64,000 nt of DNA, from positions 1-64,000 of the forward strand of contig DNJC01000093.1 of the NCBI GenBank assembly GCA_003490025.1, written 5' to 3'. The DNA comes from Geobacter sp. GTDB lineage: Bacteria > Desulfobacterota > Desulfuromonadia > Geobacterales > Geobacteraceae. This document shows positions 1 to 7,507 of this stretch, in pieces (position 1 is the first letter of the stretch; the number at the start of each line of letters is the position of its first letter). A program made the translations under genes and the position numbers. The notes beneath the pieces were generated by a model. That model was not told where the DNA came from. It did no database searches and was given only the letters and a program-made list of their open reading frames with translations.

Positions 1-21
1 GCGGGAATCGCCTGGGGAGGG

Positions 22-417
22 TCAGTAATGGCGCCTGATCACGAAGCCCCCCTTGGAGATCCGCGACTGCAGCCAGAGACCTAGCCACATCTTGATGACC
101 CTGCGGGTCGCGGGGATGAGGAAGAAGATGCCGAGGAAATCGGTGAAGAAGCCGGGGGTGGTCAAAAGGACGCCGCCGATGAAGATCAGCGCTCCGTCCA
201 GCATCTGCGCGGCGGGGAGCCTGCCGCGGGAGAGCTCGTCGCGGATCTGCGAGATGATCCTCCCCCCCTGGCTCCGCATCAGGCAGGCGCCGAGGAGGCT
301 CATGAGGAGCAGGATGGCGACGGTGGCGACGCCGCCGATGATCGAGCCGACCTTGATGAGCAGGTAGATCTCGACCACCGGGACGATGAGGAATATCAGG
401 AACAGTTTGAAGAACAT
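22..417 (-). CDS. fxsA: FxsA family membrane protein
   Basis: Small inner-membrane protein of 131 residues. Hydrophobic segments lie at about residues 4-22, 26-46 and 75-103, and the family motif TTPGFFTDFLG is at 86-96, followed by a basic C-terminal tail. FxsA is known from E. coli, where overexpression relieves phage T7 exclusion by the F plasmid; its normal job is unknown. It starts 10 bases after the stop of the sigma-54 response regulator upstream on the same strand, so it is probably the last gene of that transcript. The assignment rests on family motif and topology; function is not inferred further. Confidence 0.9.
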   Translation of the reverse strand: MFFKLFLIFLIVPVVEIYLLIKVGSIIGGVATVAILLLMSLLGACLMRSQGGRIISQIRDELSRGRLPAAQMLDGALIFIGGVLLTTPGFFTDFLGIFFLIPATRRVIKMWLGLWLQSRISKGGFVIRRHY

Positions 418-427
418 GGAGTCGAGC

Positions 428-1804
428 CTATTTCTTCATGTCGATGCCGTAGCTCTTGATCTTGCGGTGCAGGTTGCTCCGCTCCAGTTCGATGGCGTCG
501 GCGGTCCGGGAGACGTTCCAGTCGTTCTCCTCGAGCTTCTGGATGATGAACTCCCTCTCGAACTCCTCCCGCGCCTCGCGCAGGCTGGAGAGTTCCAGCA
601 CGCTGTCGAGCTTGCCGCCGCCGGACTCCCGGCCGCTCGTCTCCGCGCCGAAGTAGTCGGGGAGATGGTTCATGCTCACGGTGCCGCCCGGGGTCATGAT
701 CACCAGCCGCTCCAGGATGTTCTTCAGTTCCCTCACGTTACCCGGCCAGTCGTAGCGCTTGAGCGCCTCCATCGCCTCGGGGACGATCCGCTTAGGCTCT
801 CTCCCCTCGCGCCTGCAGAACGCCTCGAGGAAATGGTCGGCGAGGAGCTGGATGTCATCGCGGCGCTCCCTAAGCGGCTGGACCTTGAAGGGTACCACGT
901 TCAGGCGGTAGTAAAGGTCCTCGCGGAAGTTGCCGTTCTTGATCTCCTCCTCGAGGAGCTTGTTGGTCGCGGCGACGATCCGGACGTCGACCTCCAGCGT
1001 CCTGGTCCCCCCCACCCTCTCGAATTTCTTCTCCTGCAGGATGCGGAGCACCTTGGCCTGGGTCTTCAGCGACATGTCGCCGATCTCGTCCAGGAACAGG
1101 GTCCCCCCGTCGGCCAGGTCGAACTTCCCCTTTTTCTGCGCCACGGCGCCGGTGAAGGCGCCCCGCTCATGCCCGAAGAGTTCGCTCTCTATCAGCTCCT
1201 CGGGAATGGCGGCGCAGTTGATCTCGATGAACGGCTTGTCCCGGCGCAGGCTGTGGTAATGGACCGAACGGGCGACCAGTTCCTTCCCGGTGCCGTTCTC
1301 GCCGGTGATAAGGACCGACGCGTTGGTGGGGGCGACCAGCCGGATCTGCTCGCCGAGCTGAACCATGGCGGCGGAGTTGCCGATCATCTCGTGCCCCTGC
1401 AGCACCTGCCCGCGCAGCGTGTCGTTCTCCTCCTTGAGCCGGTTCATGGCCAGGGCGTTTTCCACCGTGACCACCACCTTCTCCAGCGAGAGAGGCTTCT
1501 CGATGAAGTCGTAGGCGCCCAGCTTGGTCGACTTGACGGCGGTCTCTATGGTGCCGTGACCGCTCATCATGATGACGTTCAAGGACGGGTGCAGCTCCTT
1601 CAGGCGCTGCAGCGTCTCGATACCGTCCATCCTCGGCATCCAGATGTCCAGCAGCACCAGTCCCGGGAGTTCCTTCATGCACATGGCGAGCGCCTCGGCG
1701 CCGTCGGCGGCGCAGACGGTCCGGTATCCCTCGTCCTCGAGGATGCCGGCCAGCGAGGAGCGGATCCCCTCTTCGTCGTCTACTATCAGAATGGTCTCGG
1801 TCAT
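428..1804 (-). CDS. Sigma-54-dependent response regulator, NtrC/NtrX type
   Basis: 458-residue three-domain activator. The receiver (about 1-120) has the acidic pair D9/D10, phospho-acceptor D53 in LLDIWMP and the conserved Lys in IEKPLS near 103. The AAA+ domain has Walker A GENGTGKE (168-175), the sigma-54 contact loop GAFTGA (215-220) and Walker B GGTLFLDE (233-240). A Fis-type helix-turn-helix ends the protein (about 425-450). The start at MTETILIV is chosen because the receiver begins there; an upstream in-frame start would add 18 unrelated residues. No histidine kinase is adjacent, so it is an orphan here. It sits between an aminotransferase and fxsA on one strand. The domain order resembles NtrX, but the target genes cannot be told from sequence. 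Confidence 0.95.
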   Translation of the reverse strand: MTETILIVDDEEGIRSSLAGILEDEGYRTVCAADGAEALAMCMKELPGLVLLDIWMPRMDGIETLQRLKELHPSLNVIMMSGHGTIETAVKSTKLGAYDFIEKPLSLEKVVVTVENALAMNRLKEENDTLRGQVLQGHEMIGNSAAMVQLGEQIRLVAPTNASVLITGENGTGKELVARSVHYHSLRRDKPFIEINCAAIPEELIESELFGHERGAFTGAVAQKKGKFDLADGGTLFLDEIGDMSLKTQAKVLRILQEKKFERVGGTRTLEVDVRIVAATNKLLEEEIKNGNFREDLYYRLNVVPFKVQPLRERRDDIQLLADHFLEAFCRREGREPKRIVPEAMEALKRYDWPGNVRELKNILERLVIMTPGGTVSMNHLPDYFGAETSGRESGGGKLDSVLELSSLREAREEFEREFIIQKLEENDWNVSRTADAIELERSNLHRKIKSYGIDMKK

Positions 1805-1847
1805 TAGGTTACCTGATTTGTCCTTTTGATGGGGGTTGGCCCGGAGA

Positions 1848-3041
1848 TCACCCGGCAAGCCCTACCTCGCGAGCCAGTTCCTGCCAGGCGGGGAGGCTTC
1901 GCTCGATCATTGCCTTGTCGACGCAGTAGGCGATCCTGAAGAAGCCGGGAGCGCCGAAGCCGGCCCCGGGGACCAGCAGGATGCGGTGCTTCTGCGCCAT
2001 CTTGACGAACTCGATGTCGTCGGCAAGCGGCGACTTCGGGAACAGGTAGAAGGCGCCGTCCGGCTTGACCATCTCGAACCCGAGCCCGGTGAGCGCGTCG
2101 TAGAGGATGTCGCGCTTTTGCTGGTAGGCGTTGATGTCGACGGAGACGTGCTGCAGCCCGGCGACCAGGCGCTGCATGAGCGCAGGGGCGTTCACGAAGC
2201 CGAGCACCCGGTTCGAGAAGACCGCTCCTTCCATGAACCGGTCGACGTCGTTCATCCTCGGGCTGGCGGCGAGGTAGCCGATCCGCTCGCCGGGAAGGGC
2301 CAGGTCCTTGCTGTGCGAGGTGACGATGACGGAGTTGCTGACGTAGCGGAAGATGTTGGGGACTTTCTTGCCGTCGTAGGAAATCCGCGCGTACGGCTCG
2401 TCGGAGATGACGCAGATCTGCGTGCCCAGCTCCTTCTCCTTGGCGGCCACCACCTCTCCGAGACCGGCCAACGTCTCGGCCGGGTAGATGACGCCGGTGG
2501 GGTTGTTGGGGGAGCAGATGATGATGGCGCGGGTCTTGACCGTGATGGCGTCGCCGATGGCGGGAAGGTCGAGCTGGAAGGTCTCCCGGTCGGTCCAGAC
2601 CTCCACGGGGACGCCGCCGTGGTTGTCGATGTAGAAGCGGTACTCGACGAAGAACGGGGTGAGGATGATCACCTCGTCCCCCGGGTTCAGTATGGTCTTC
2701 AGCACCACGTTCAGCGCGCCGCCGGCGCCGCAGGTCATCACCACCTGGGTTCCCTGCACCGGGAGGTCGGAGGCGGCGGAGAGCATGCGCGCCACGGCGT
2801 TTCTCGTCTCCAGGTACCCCGCGTTGTTCATGTAGCGGTGCATCCCCGGGATCGGCGCCTGCGCCAGTTTCAGGAACTCGTCGTTAAATGCCTTGGGGGG
2901 TTCCACATCCGGGTTCCCCAGGGTGAAATCGTACACCTTGTCGGCGCCGAACTCCTTCCTGAGCTTCTCGCCCTCTTCGAACATCTTCCTGATCCATGAC
3001 GATTTCTCTATGTATCCGGCTATCTTATCCGCAACGGGCAT
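1848..3041 (-). CDS. PLP-dependent class I/II aminotransferase
   Basis: 397-residue fold-type I aminotransferase of the aspartate aminotransferase superfamily. Diagnostic residues are the NNPTG loop (179-183), the Asp that binds the pyridine nitrogen in ISDEPYA (D214), the PLP Schiff-base lysine in SHSKDLALPG (K245) and the following Arg in GERIGY. A strong AAGGAGGG ribosome site precedes the ATG. It is 43 bases upstream of the response regulator and probably heads that operon. Related Geobacter proteins are annotated simply as pyridoxal phosphate-dependent aminotransferase. The substrate (aspartate, alanine or aromatic amino acid) cannot be assigned from the motifs. Confidence 0.93.
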   Translation of the reverse strand: MPVADKIAGYIEKSSWIRKMFEEGEKLRKEFGADKVYDFTLGNPDVEPPKAFNDEFLKLAQAPIPGMHRYMNNAGYLETRNAVARMLSAASDLPVQGTQVVMTCGAGGALNVVLKTILNPGDEVIILTPFFVEYRFYIDNHGGVPVEVWTDRETFQLDLPAIGDAITVKTRAIIICSPNNPTGVIYPAETLAGLGEVVAAKEKELGTQICVISDEPYARISYDGKKVPNIFRYVSNSVIVTSHSKDLALPGERIGYLAASPRMNDVDRFMEGAVFSNRVLGFVNAPALMQRLVAGLQHVSVDINAYQQKRDILYDALTGLGFEMVKPDGAFYLFPKSPLADDIEFVKMAQKHRILLVPGAGFGAPGFFRIAYCVDKAMIERSLPAWQELAREVGLAG

Positions 3042-3208
3042 GAATCCCCCTCCTTGTTTTGGTGTCCCGTTTTATTAGCACATTACACCGGGCGGGGCAA
3101 GGCGTATTCCCCCCGAGGGGGAGCCAGCCAGAAGGAGGGGAAAAACCTGAGAAGCGAGAAGCTGTTACGCGGAGGACGCGGGGAAACCCCTCGGCGAGGG
3201 CTAATAAA

Positions 3209-3239
3209 GAAGGGGCGAGTCATCCGACCCGCCCCCTTT
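3209..3239 (-). terminator. Rho-independent terminator after ychJ
   Basis: On the minus strand a GC-rich stem of about 12 pairs (arms AAGGGGGCGGGTC and GACTCGCCCCTT, one G-T pair) with a GGAT loop is followed by CTTTATT. It lies about 25 bases past the YchJ stop codon. Confidence 0.75.
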
Positions 3240-3262
3240 CCCTTATTACGGCCTCTTCTTCC

Positions 3263-3751
3263 CTACTTGCCGCAGCACTTCTTGTACTTGATACCGCTGC
3301 CGCAGCTGCAGGGATCGTTACGGCCGATCTTGGGAGCGGTCCTCACTATCGGCTGCTGTACCACGGCCTTGCCGTCGGTAAAGAACCAGCCGGCGCTCTC
3401 CTTCTTGAAGAGGGCGCGCTCGTGGTGCACCTTCTCCTCTCCCTTTTCCTTCCAGCGGGCGATGAACTCCACCTCGCCGGTCGTGTCGTCCTTGCCGCCG
3501 TTCCTGGTCGAGACGATCTCCAGTCCCTGCCACTCGGCGGTCTCCGCCCACTCCTTGGTCCCTTCGTGATCGTACCCCTGACGGTGCTTGGGGTGGGTGG
3601 TCTCGAATATGTAGTCGGTCTCGACATTGACATATGCCGAGTAGCGCGAACGCATCAGCGCCTCTGCCGTCTCCGCGGGACGCTCTCCCTTGATGATCGG
3701 CCGACAGCATTCAGCGTAGCCAAGACCGGTTCCACATGCACACTGCTCCAT
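3263..3751 (-). CDS. ychJ: YchJ family protein with SEC-C zinc motifs
   Basis: 162 residues. Both ends carry Cys-rich SEC-C-like modules: CACGTGLGYAECC at 4-16 and CSCGSGIKYKKCC near the C-terminus (about 148-160). Between them is the NTF2-like UPF0225 core with LMRSRYSAYV and the TTHP motif. SEC-C motifs bind zinc and occur in SecA and many uncharacterised proteins. The biological role of YchJ is not established. A good ribosome site (GGAGGAG) precedes the ATG, and a terminator follows, so it may be monocistronic or follow the Dabb gene upstream, 64 bases away. Confidence 0.92.
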   Translation of the reverse strand: MEQCACGTGLGYAECCRPIIKGERPAETAEALMRSRYSAYVNVETDYIFETTHPKHRQGYDHEGTKEWAETAEWQGLEIVSTRNGGKDDTTGEVEFIARWKEKGEEKVHHERALFKKESAGWFFTDGKAVVQQPIVRTAPKIGRNDPCSCGSGIKYKKCCGK

Positions 3752-3815
3752 CTTGTTGCTCCTCCTGTCTCTGTTTGTCCTTGGTTCCTGCCTGTCGGGC
3801 TTCGTAGTCGGTCTG

Positions 3816-4106
3816 TCAGGCTTCGTAGTCGGCAGTCATCACTGCGGAACTCACGCTCCTCATGTACGCCGCGACTTCGTTTGCATGATAGGGATGCACC
3901 TGGTAGGCCTGCAGATCCTCAAGCGAGTCGAACTTGGTGAAAAGTCCGATGCTGGCGGACCTTTCGGAATGGATCAGGTCGACGCCGACTTCCAGATGGC
4001 GCAGCACCTCGATCTTCCCCTCCATGCTCAGCAGTTTCTCCTTCGCTTTCTGGACATTCTCAGGAGTCGCCTCCTTCAGCCTGAACAATACTATGTGCGT
4101 GATCAT
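3816..4106 (-). CDS. Dabb (stress-responsive A/B barrel) domain protein
   Basis: 96 residues starting MITHIVLFRLKE, the typical beginning of a dimeric alpha/beta-barrel Dabb domain. The HP(Y)H segment near residues 69-73 matches the family's conserved His-containing region. The chosen ATG has a GGGAG ribosome site 6 bases away; a 24-residue N-terminal extension in the same frame has no such signal and no family similarity. Dabb proteins are small ferredoxin-like barrels, some enzymatic and some of unknown role. No function is inferred here. Confidence 0.88.
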   Translation of the reverse strand: MITHIVLFRLKEATPENVQKAKEKLLSMEGKIEVLRHLEVGVDLIHSERSASIGLFTKFDSLEDLQAYQVHPYHANEVAAYMRSVSSAVMTADYEA

Positions 4107-4302
4107 CGTTATCTCCCATCGAGTTGTGGTTGGTGCATCGGATACCATGTAATACATCGGCGCCAGCCTCCCTGTCAACGCCGGCCGAGTTTTTAATACA
4201 AAAATCCGTAAAAAAATGTTGCACGCTCATGGCATTGCTGCTATAAGGGACCAATCGGACCGCAATAGTCTTGTTTGGCATTTTTATGAAATGGGGGATG
4301 AA

Positions 4303-5055
4303 ATGACTGGCATTTCGAAATTAATGAGTATACTTGTACTGGCCTCTTTAACCTTGGTCGCGCAGGTCCAGGCCGCGCAGAAGGTCGTCTTCGACACCGG
4401 GCACGGCGAGCGTTTCGTGGTCGGCGAGAAGGGGCCGTTGCAACTCTCCGGTCTGGCCGAGATTCTCCAGGGGCAGGGCATCCAGGTCGAGACGGTGGAC
4501 CAGCCGTTTAGCGAGGCGAGCCTGGCAGGCGCCGACGCCCTGGTGATCAGCGGCGCATTTCAGCGCCTCCACCCGGCAGAGATAGATGCGGTGCTCCGCT
4601 TCGTGCAAAACGGCGGCAAGCTCGCCATCATGCTCCACATAGCCCCCCCGCTTGGCCCCCTGCTCGATCGGATGATGATCAGCTACACCAACGGGGTCAT
4701 CCAGGAGCGGCAGAACGTCATCGACAATGACCCGCAGAGATTCAAGGTCAACCGCCTGGGGAGCCACCCAGTCCTCGCCGGCCTGCAGGAGTTCAGCCTG
4801 CACGGCGTCTGGGGGTTGATCAACAGGGACGAAAGCACCCGCATCATCGCTTCGAGCAGTCCGGAGGCGTGGATTGACATAGACCGCGACAAGATCCGGA
4901 AGAAAGAGGCAACGGCATCATTCGGGGTGGTGGTGGCGGGCGAACTCGGAAAGGGTGGATTCCTCGTCTTCGGTGACGACGCCATCTTCCAGAACAAGTT
5001 CCTGGACGAGAACAACGCGCAGTTGGCGACAAACCTGGCAAACTGGCTGAAGTAA
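4303..5055 (+). CDS. Exported DUF4350-like protein
   Basis: 250 residues with a Sec signal peptide (hydrophobic core about 6-18, likely cleavage after VQA near residue 24). The mature part resembles DUF4350/GATase-like proteins: it begins with a VVFDTGHGERF strand, then has an LVISGAF strand-turn and a FGDDAIFQN segment near the C-terminus. These folds are class I glutamine amidotransferase-like without an obvious catalytic Cys. The ATG at 4303 is chosen for a GGGGGA ribosome site at 4-5 bases; a longer frame reaching 4216 lacks one. The desulfoferrodoxin gene follows by 26 bases with no terminator between, so the two are probably co-transcribed. The export signal is clear, the function unknown. 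Confidence 0.82.
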   Translation: MTGISKLMSILVLASLTLVAQVQAAQKVVFDTGHGERFVVGEKGPLQLSGLAEILQGQGIQVETVDQPFSEASLAGADALVISGAFQRLHPAEIDAVLRFVQNGGKLAIMLHIAPPLGPLLDRMMISYTNGVIQERQNVIDNDPQRFKVNRLGSHPVLAGLQEFSLHGVWGLINRDESTRIIASSSPEAWIDIDRDKIRKKEATASFGVVVAGELGKGGFLVFGDDAIFQNKFLDENNAQLATNLANWLK

Positions 5056-5081
5056 CCGGCAATCATCAACAGGAGGGAAAC

Positions 5082-5456
5082 ATGGCACAGGCATTGGAAA
5101 TCTACAAGTGTGAGAGTTGCGGCAATATCGTTGAAGTATTCCATCCGGGCGCGGGCGAGCTGGTCTGCTGCGGCTCCGCGATGACCCTGCAGACGGAGAA
5201 CACCGTGGACGCTTCGAAGGAGAAGCACGTACCGGTCATCGAGATCGGCAACGGCACCGTCACCGTCAAGGTCGGGAGCGTTGCGCACCCGATGGAGAGC
5301 GTCCACTACATCGAGTGGATCGAGCTGATCGCGGACGGCAAGATCTACAGGGCCCAGTTGCAGCCCGGTCAGGCGCCGGAGGCGACCTTCAACGTCACCG
5401 CTACCGACGTCAAGGCCCGCGAGTACTGCACTCTGCACGGGCAGTGGTCGGCGTAG
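5082..5456 (+). CDS. dfx: Desulfoferrodoxin (2Fe superoxide reductase)
   Basis: 124 residues, full length for a class I desulfoferrodoxin. The N-terminal desulforedoxin domain has the Fe(Cys)4 ligands C10, C13, C29 and C30. The catalytic neelaredoxin domain shows the EKH motif (E47, K48, H49), H69 in AHPM, H75, and the C116-x2-H119 pair, that is the Fe(His)4Cys site that reduces superoxide to peroxide without making oxygen. This is a cytoplasmic oxidative-stress enzyme of anaerobes. The ribosome site GGAGGG is 5 bases from the ATG. It lies downstream of the exported DUF4350-like gene and ahead of a strong terminator. Confidence 0.97.
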   Translation: MAQALEIYKCESCGNIVEVFHPGAGELVCCGSAMTLQTENTVDASKEKHVPVIEIGNGTVTVKVGSVAHPMESVHYIEWIELIADGKIYRAQLQPGQAPEATFNVTATDVKAREYCTLHGQWSA

Positions 5457-5481
5457 GGAACGTTTTCGCAAAACCGGTCAA

Positions 5482-5520
5482 GAAGGGGGAAGGGCTTCGC
5501 GCCTTTCCCCCTTCTTTTTT
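5482..5520 (+). terminator. Rho-independent terminator after dfx
   Basis: Long GC-rich hairpin (GAAGGGGGAAGGGC paired with GCCTTTCCCCCTTC around a short TTCGC loop) ending in TTCTTTTTT, 26 bases past the dfx stop. Confidence 0.92.
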
Positions 5521-5592
5521 GTCACGCCAAGCCGCAAAGTCGCAAAGAGAACCGGAAGAAAAACAGGGGATTAAATCCCGTTACGGCTACTA

Positions 5593-6003
5593 CTATCGCA
5601 GCACCTTCAAGAACCGGGGATGTTCTTCCTTCATCGTCCGGAAGATGAGCGAGACCATATCGATGATGACTTCAGGGGAGAAGTTGTCGTGAAAGGGAAC
5701 CACGACCTGGACCGTCAGCGCATCGCCCGTTTCCACAAACTTCACCATCGTGTATTCGGCGTTGAGGGTGTTGATCGTCTCCAGCATCGCCGGTTTTTTC
5801 TCCGGAGGAAATGCCAGGTACTTGAAGCAGATCAGGGTCACGTACCGGTCGCTGTCGTTGAAAAGCGCCATGAGTGAAACAGGGCCCACTTCTTCCAGGT
5901 TCTCGTTGACGACGTAGACAGTGTTGTCCTCATGGGTGTTTTTTCCAAGGGTGATGTCCTGCCTTTTCAGGAACTCCTCAAAGGCTGAAGCATTCTGTGC
6001 CAT
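5593..6003 (-). CDS. YbjN-like domain protein
   Basis: 136 residues, soluble, with no signal peptide. The alternating pattern (TVYVVNENLEEVGPVSLMALFND, then YTMVKFVETGDALTVQVVVPF cut into short strands, then a C-terminal helix) looks like the YbjN/type III secretion chaperone-like fold, with the usual motif of two strands followed by a helix starting SPEVIIDMV. A GGGAGG ribosome site supports the ATG. Molecular role is unknown for the family. It is a single gene between dfx and a DUF3617 gene. Confidence 0.6.
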   Translation of the reverse strand: MAQNASAFEEFLKRQDITLGKNTHEDNTVYVVNENLEEVGPVSLMALFNDSDRYVTLICFKYLAFPPEKKPAMLETINTLNAEYTMVKFVETGDALTVQVVVPFHDNFSPEVIIDMVSLIFRTMKEEHPRFLKVLR

Positions 6004-6085
6004 GTTTTCCTCCCGTAATTAAATTCAAATGCAATTGCTCCATAAAAAGAGAACGCCTCGGCGCTGAAATAAAGAGGGGAGAGGC

Positions 6086-6136
6086 CTTGACAAAGCTGTC
6101 CCCGCCCCCCAGACGGGGAGGGGGCTTGTGAGCGGA
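6086..6136. repeat. GC-rich intergenic palindrome with CTTGACAAAGC head
   Basis: The stretch CTTGACAAAGC followed by GTCCCCGCCCC and a G-rich reverse arm recurs almost unchanged at 33478. It lies in the gap between the DUF3617 and YbjN-like genes and belongs to the dispersed GC-rich palindromes described at 18776. Confidence 0.6.
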
Positions 6137-6143
6137 GACAGCC

Positions 6144-7058
6144 CTAAAAGCCGAACAGGCCCTTTATCTTGACTGCATTGTCGATAATGCTCGAAGCGGG
6201 GCTGTCACTCGGCTTCGCGGCCTGCCCCTGCCCGGCACTGCTTGCAGATTCCTTGCTGTACGCCTTCACTTCCTCGGGACAGTATTCCGCGAAATCCTCA
6301 TAGTTGCTGCCGTTGACTTTCTTGCACATCGTCTTTGCCGTTGCGGACATGTCGATGTTACAGGTTTTCGCAATGGCGAGGTCGGAAGTGTCCTCGTACT
6401 TTGCCAGTTTTACAAAGGTGGCGGGGTCTTTTACCACGGCCTTGGCTATCGCCTTGCAGGCCAGTTTTTCCTTGCCGGTACAAGCGGCGCTTGGCCCGAA
6501 GAACCGGGGCGAGATCAGATCGACAGCTTTGAAGTTGGCAACTTCGCATTGCTCGGCGACGGCGGCGGTCATCTGTGACTTGGCCAATCCCATTATCTCG
6601 CCAAGGCTCTCCATTCCTTTGACAACAGGCGGTGCGGTTGTATCACACACAGCGCCGACCCGCTTGCCCTGGTAGGTCACCGTCATGGTGACCGCTTCCC
6701 CCTCGGAGCGGCCCACGATTTTCGTTTGTCCCTGGAAGCTGTTGGTACTGTAGGTCACTTCGCCTGCGCCGGTCGTCTCATTGTCGCCGCTGCCGCAACG
6801 CATCTTCCAGGTGGATTTTTTGCCGCTAGTTTTGATGTCGGTCATCTGGCAGTCTTCGTTCTGGCGCAGCAACTGCTGCGGGTCCTTGGTCCCCCCCGGG
6901 GGAAGACAGACCGTCATTACCGTCTCCGGAACAAAGCCCGCGCCTTGACCGTCAACCGTCCTGGTTGTGACGTCCCAGGTTTCGCCGGAAGCCCCGTAAA
7001 CAGTCGCGGCGTAAAAAGATGTCACAACCAGCACCGGCACAATCCATAATCTGCTCAT
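6144..7058 (-). CDS. Exported DUF3617 domain protein
   Basis: 304 residues with a signal peptide (about 1-22, cleavage after VYG). Residues 28-145 match the DUF3617 pattern: an opening WDVTTRT, then VMTVCLPPG, a CQMTDI segment, WKMRCG and a GEVTYS strand. Conserved cysteines suggest disulfides in the periplasm. The C-terminal half has further paired cysteines and ends in a Ser/Ala/Gly-rich linker plus a hydrophobic tail. GGAGG precedes the ATG. DUF3617 proteins are periplasmic and uncharacterised. The C-terminal region, about 150 residues, is not recognised. Confidence 0.8.
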   Translation of the reverse strand: MSRLWIVPVLVVTSFYAATVYGASGETWDVTTRTVDGQGAGFVPETVMTVCLPPGGTKDPQQLLRQNEDCQMTDIKTSGKKSTWKMRCGSGDNETTGAGEVTYSTNSFQGQTKIVGRSEGEAVTMTVTYQGKRVGAVCDTTAPPVVKGMESLGEIMGLAKSQMTAAVAEQCEVANFKAVDLISPRFFGPSAACTGKEKLACKAIAKAVVKDPATFVKLAKYEDTSDLAIAKTCNIDMSATAKTMCKKVNGSNYEDFAEYCPEEVKAYSKESASSAGQGQAAKPSDSPASSIIDNAVKIKGLFGF

Positions 7059-7109
7059 TTACCACCTCCGTAACCATCTGGTTTCTACACAAAGGTATCC
7101 GATCCCCCA

Positions 7110-7135
7110 GGTTCCCAAGCTCCAGCGTGGGAACC
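7110..7135. repeat. Isolated REP palindrome of the RAYT-linked family
   Basis: GGTTCCCAAGCTCCAGCG followed by TGGGAACC is the same palindrome, with small changes, that is clustered around the REP-associated transposase at 46.7-47.7 kb. Here it stands alone upstream of the DUF3617 gene. Confidence 0.75.
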
Positions 7136-7261
7136 CGATGCGGCGGATTCACCACTGGGGGTGACACAGCCAGGCGCTGCAATGACAACAATGTTAACAA
7201 AAAAGAGTAAAATAGCATCCAGATGAAATTGCAGAGGCCTTGCTGCCAGTGCGAAAAATCG

Positions 7262-7412
7262 GCAATGACTGCAGTCAGTCAAGAAGGAGAGTACCATGGC
7301 TTGCTAAAAAGAGAACCATCAGGAGCATATTTGTGCTCTGACAGTCTCTAAACCCCGAATTACAACGACAGAAAGGGGGAAAGGCTTCTTGAGCCTTTCC
7401 CCCTCTTTTTTC
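7262..7412 (+). ncRNA. Possible small RNA ending in a strong plus-strand terminator
   Basis: The terminator at 7371-7412 has a perfect GC-rich stem (arms GAAAGGGGGAAAGGC and GCCTTTCCCCCTC) followed by T6 on the plus strand. No plus-strand gene lies within several kilobases upstream; the nearest, dfx, has its own terminator at 5.5 kb. Upstream of it are a GAGCA/TGCTC hairpin (about 7323-7338), a TGACTGCAGTCA palindrome (about 7265-7276) and a ribosome site followed by ATG GCT TGC TAA (3 codons). This could be a non-coding transcript or the remains of a lost gene. No clear promoter was found. Confidence 0.35.
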
Positions 7413-7507
7413 CATGCCGAATAGCTTTTCTCCCCGCCCCTTCCCTCCCCTTGAAGGGGAGGGGGAGCCGGGATTTTCTTTTCGACTTTGCGTGAGCTGC
7501 CTGGCTC

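Noticed and set aside
386..1807. Long open frame on the plus strand opposite the response regulator
   Set aside because: It is antisense to a gene with complete receiver, AAA+ and HTH motifs, and GC-rich DNA often leaves such frames open.
4205..4260. Sigma-54-like sequence TTGCACGCTCATGGCA before the DUF4350 gene
   Set aside because: It lacks the invariant GG at -24 and has a second mismatch at -12; too weak to list.
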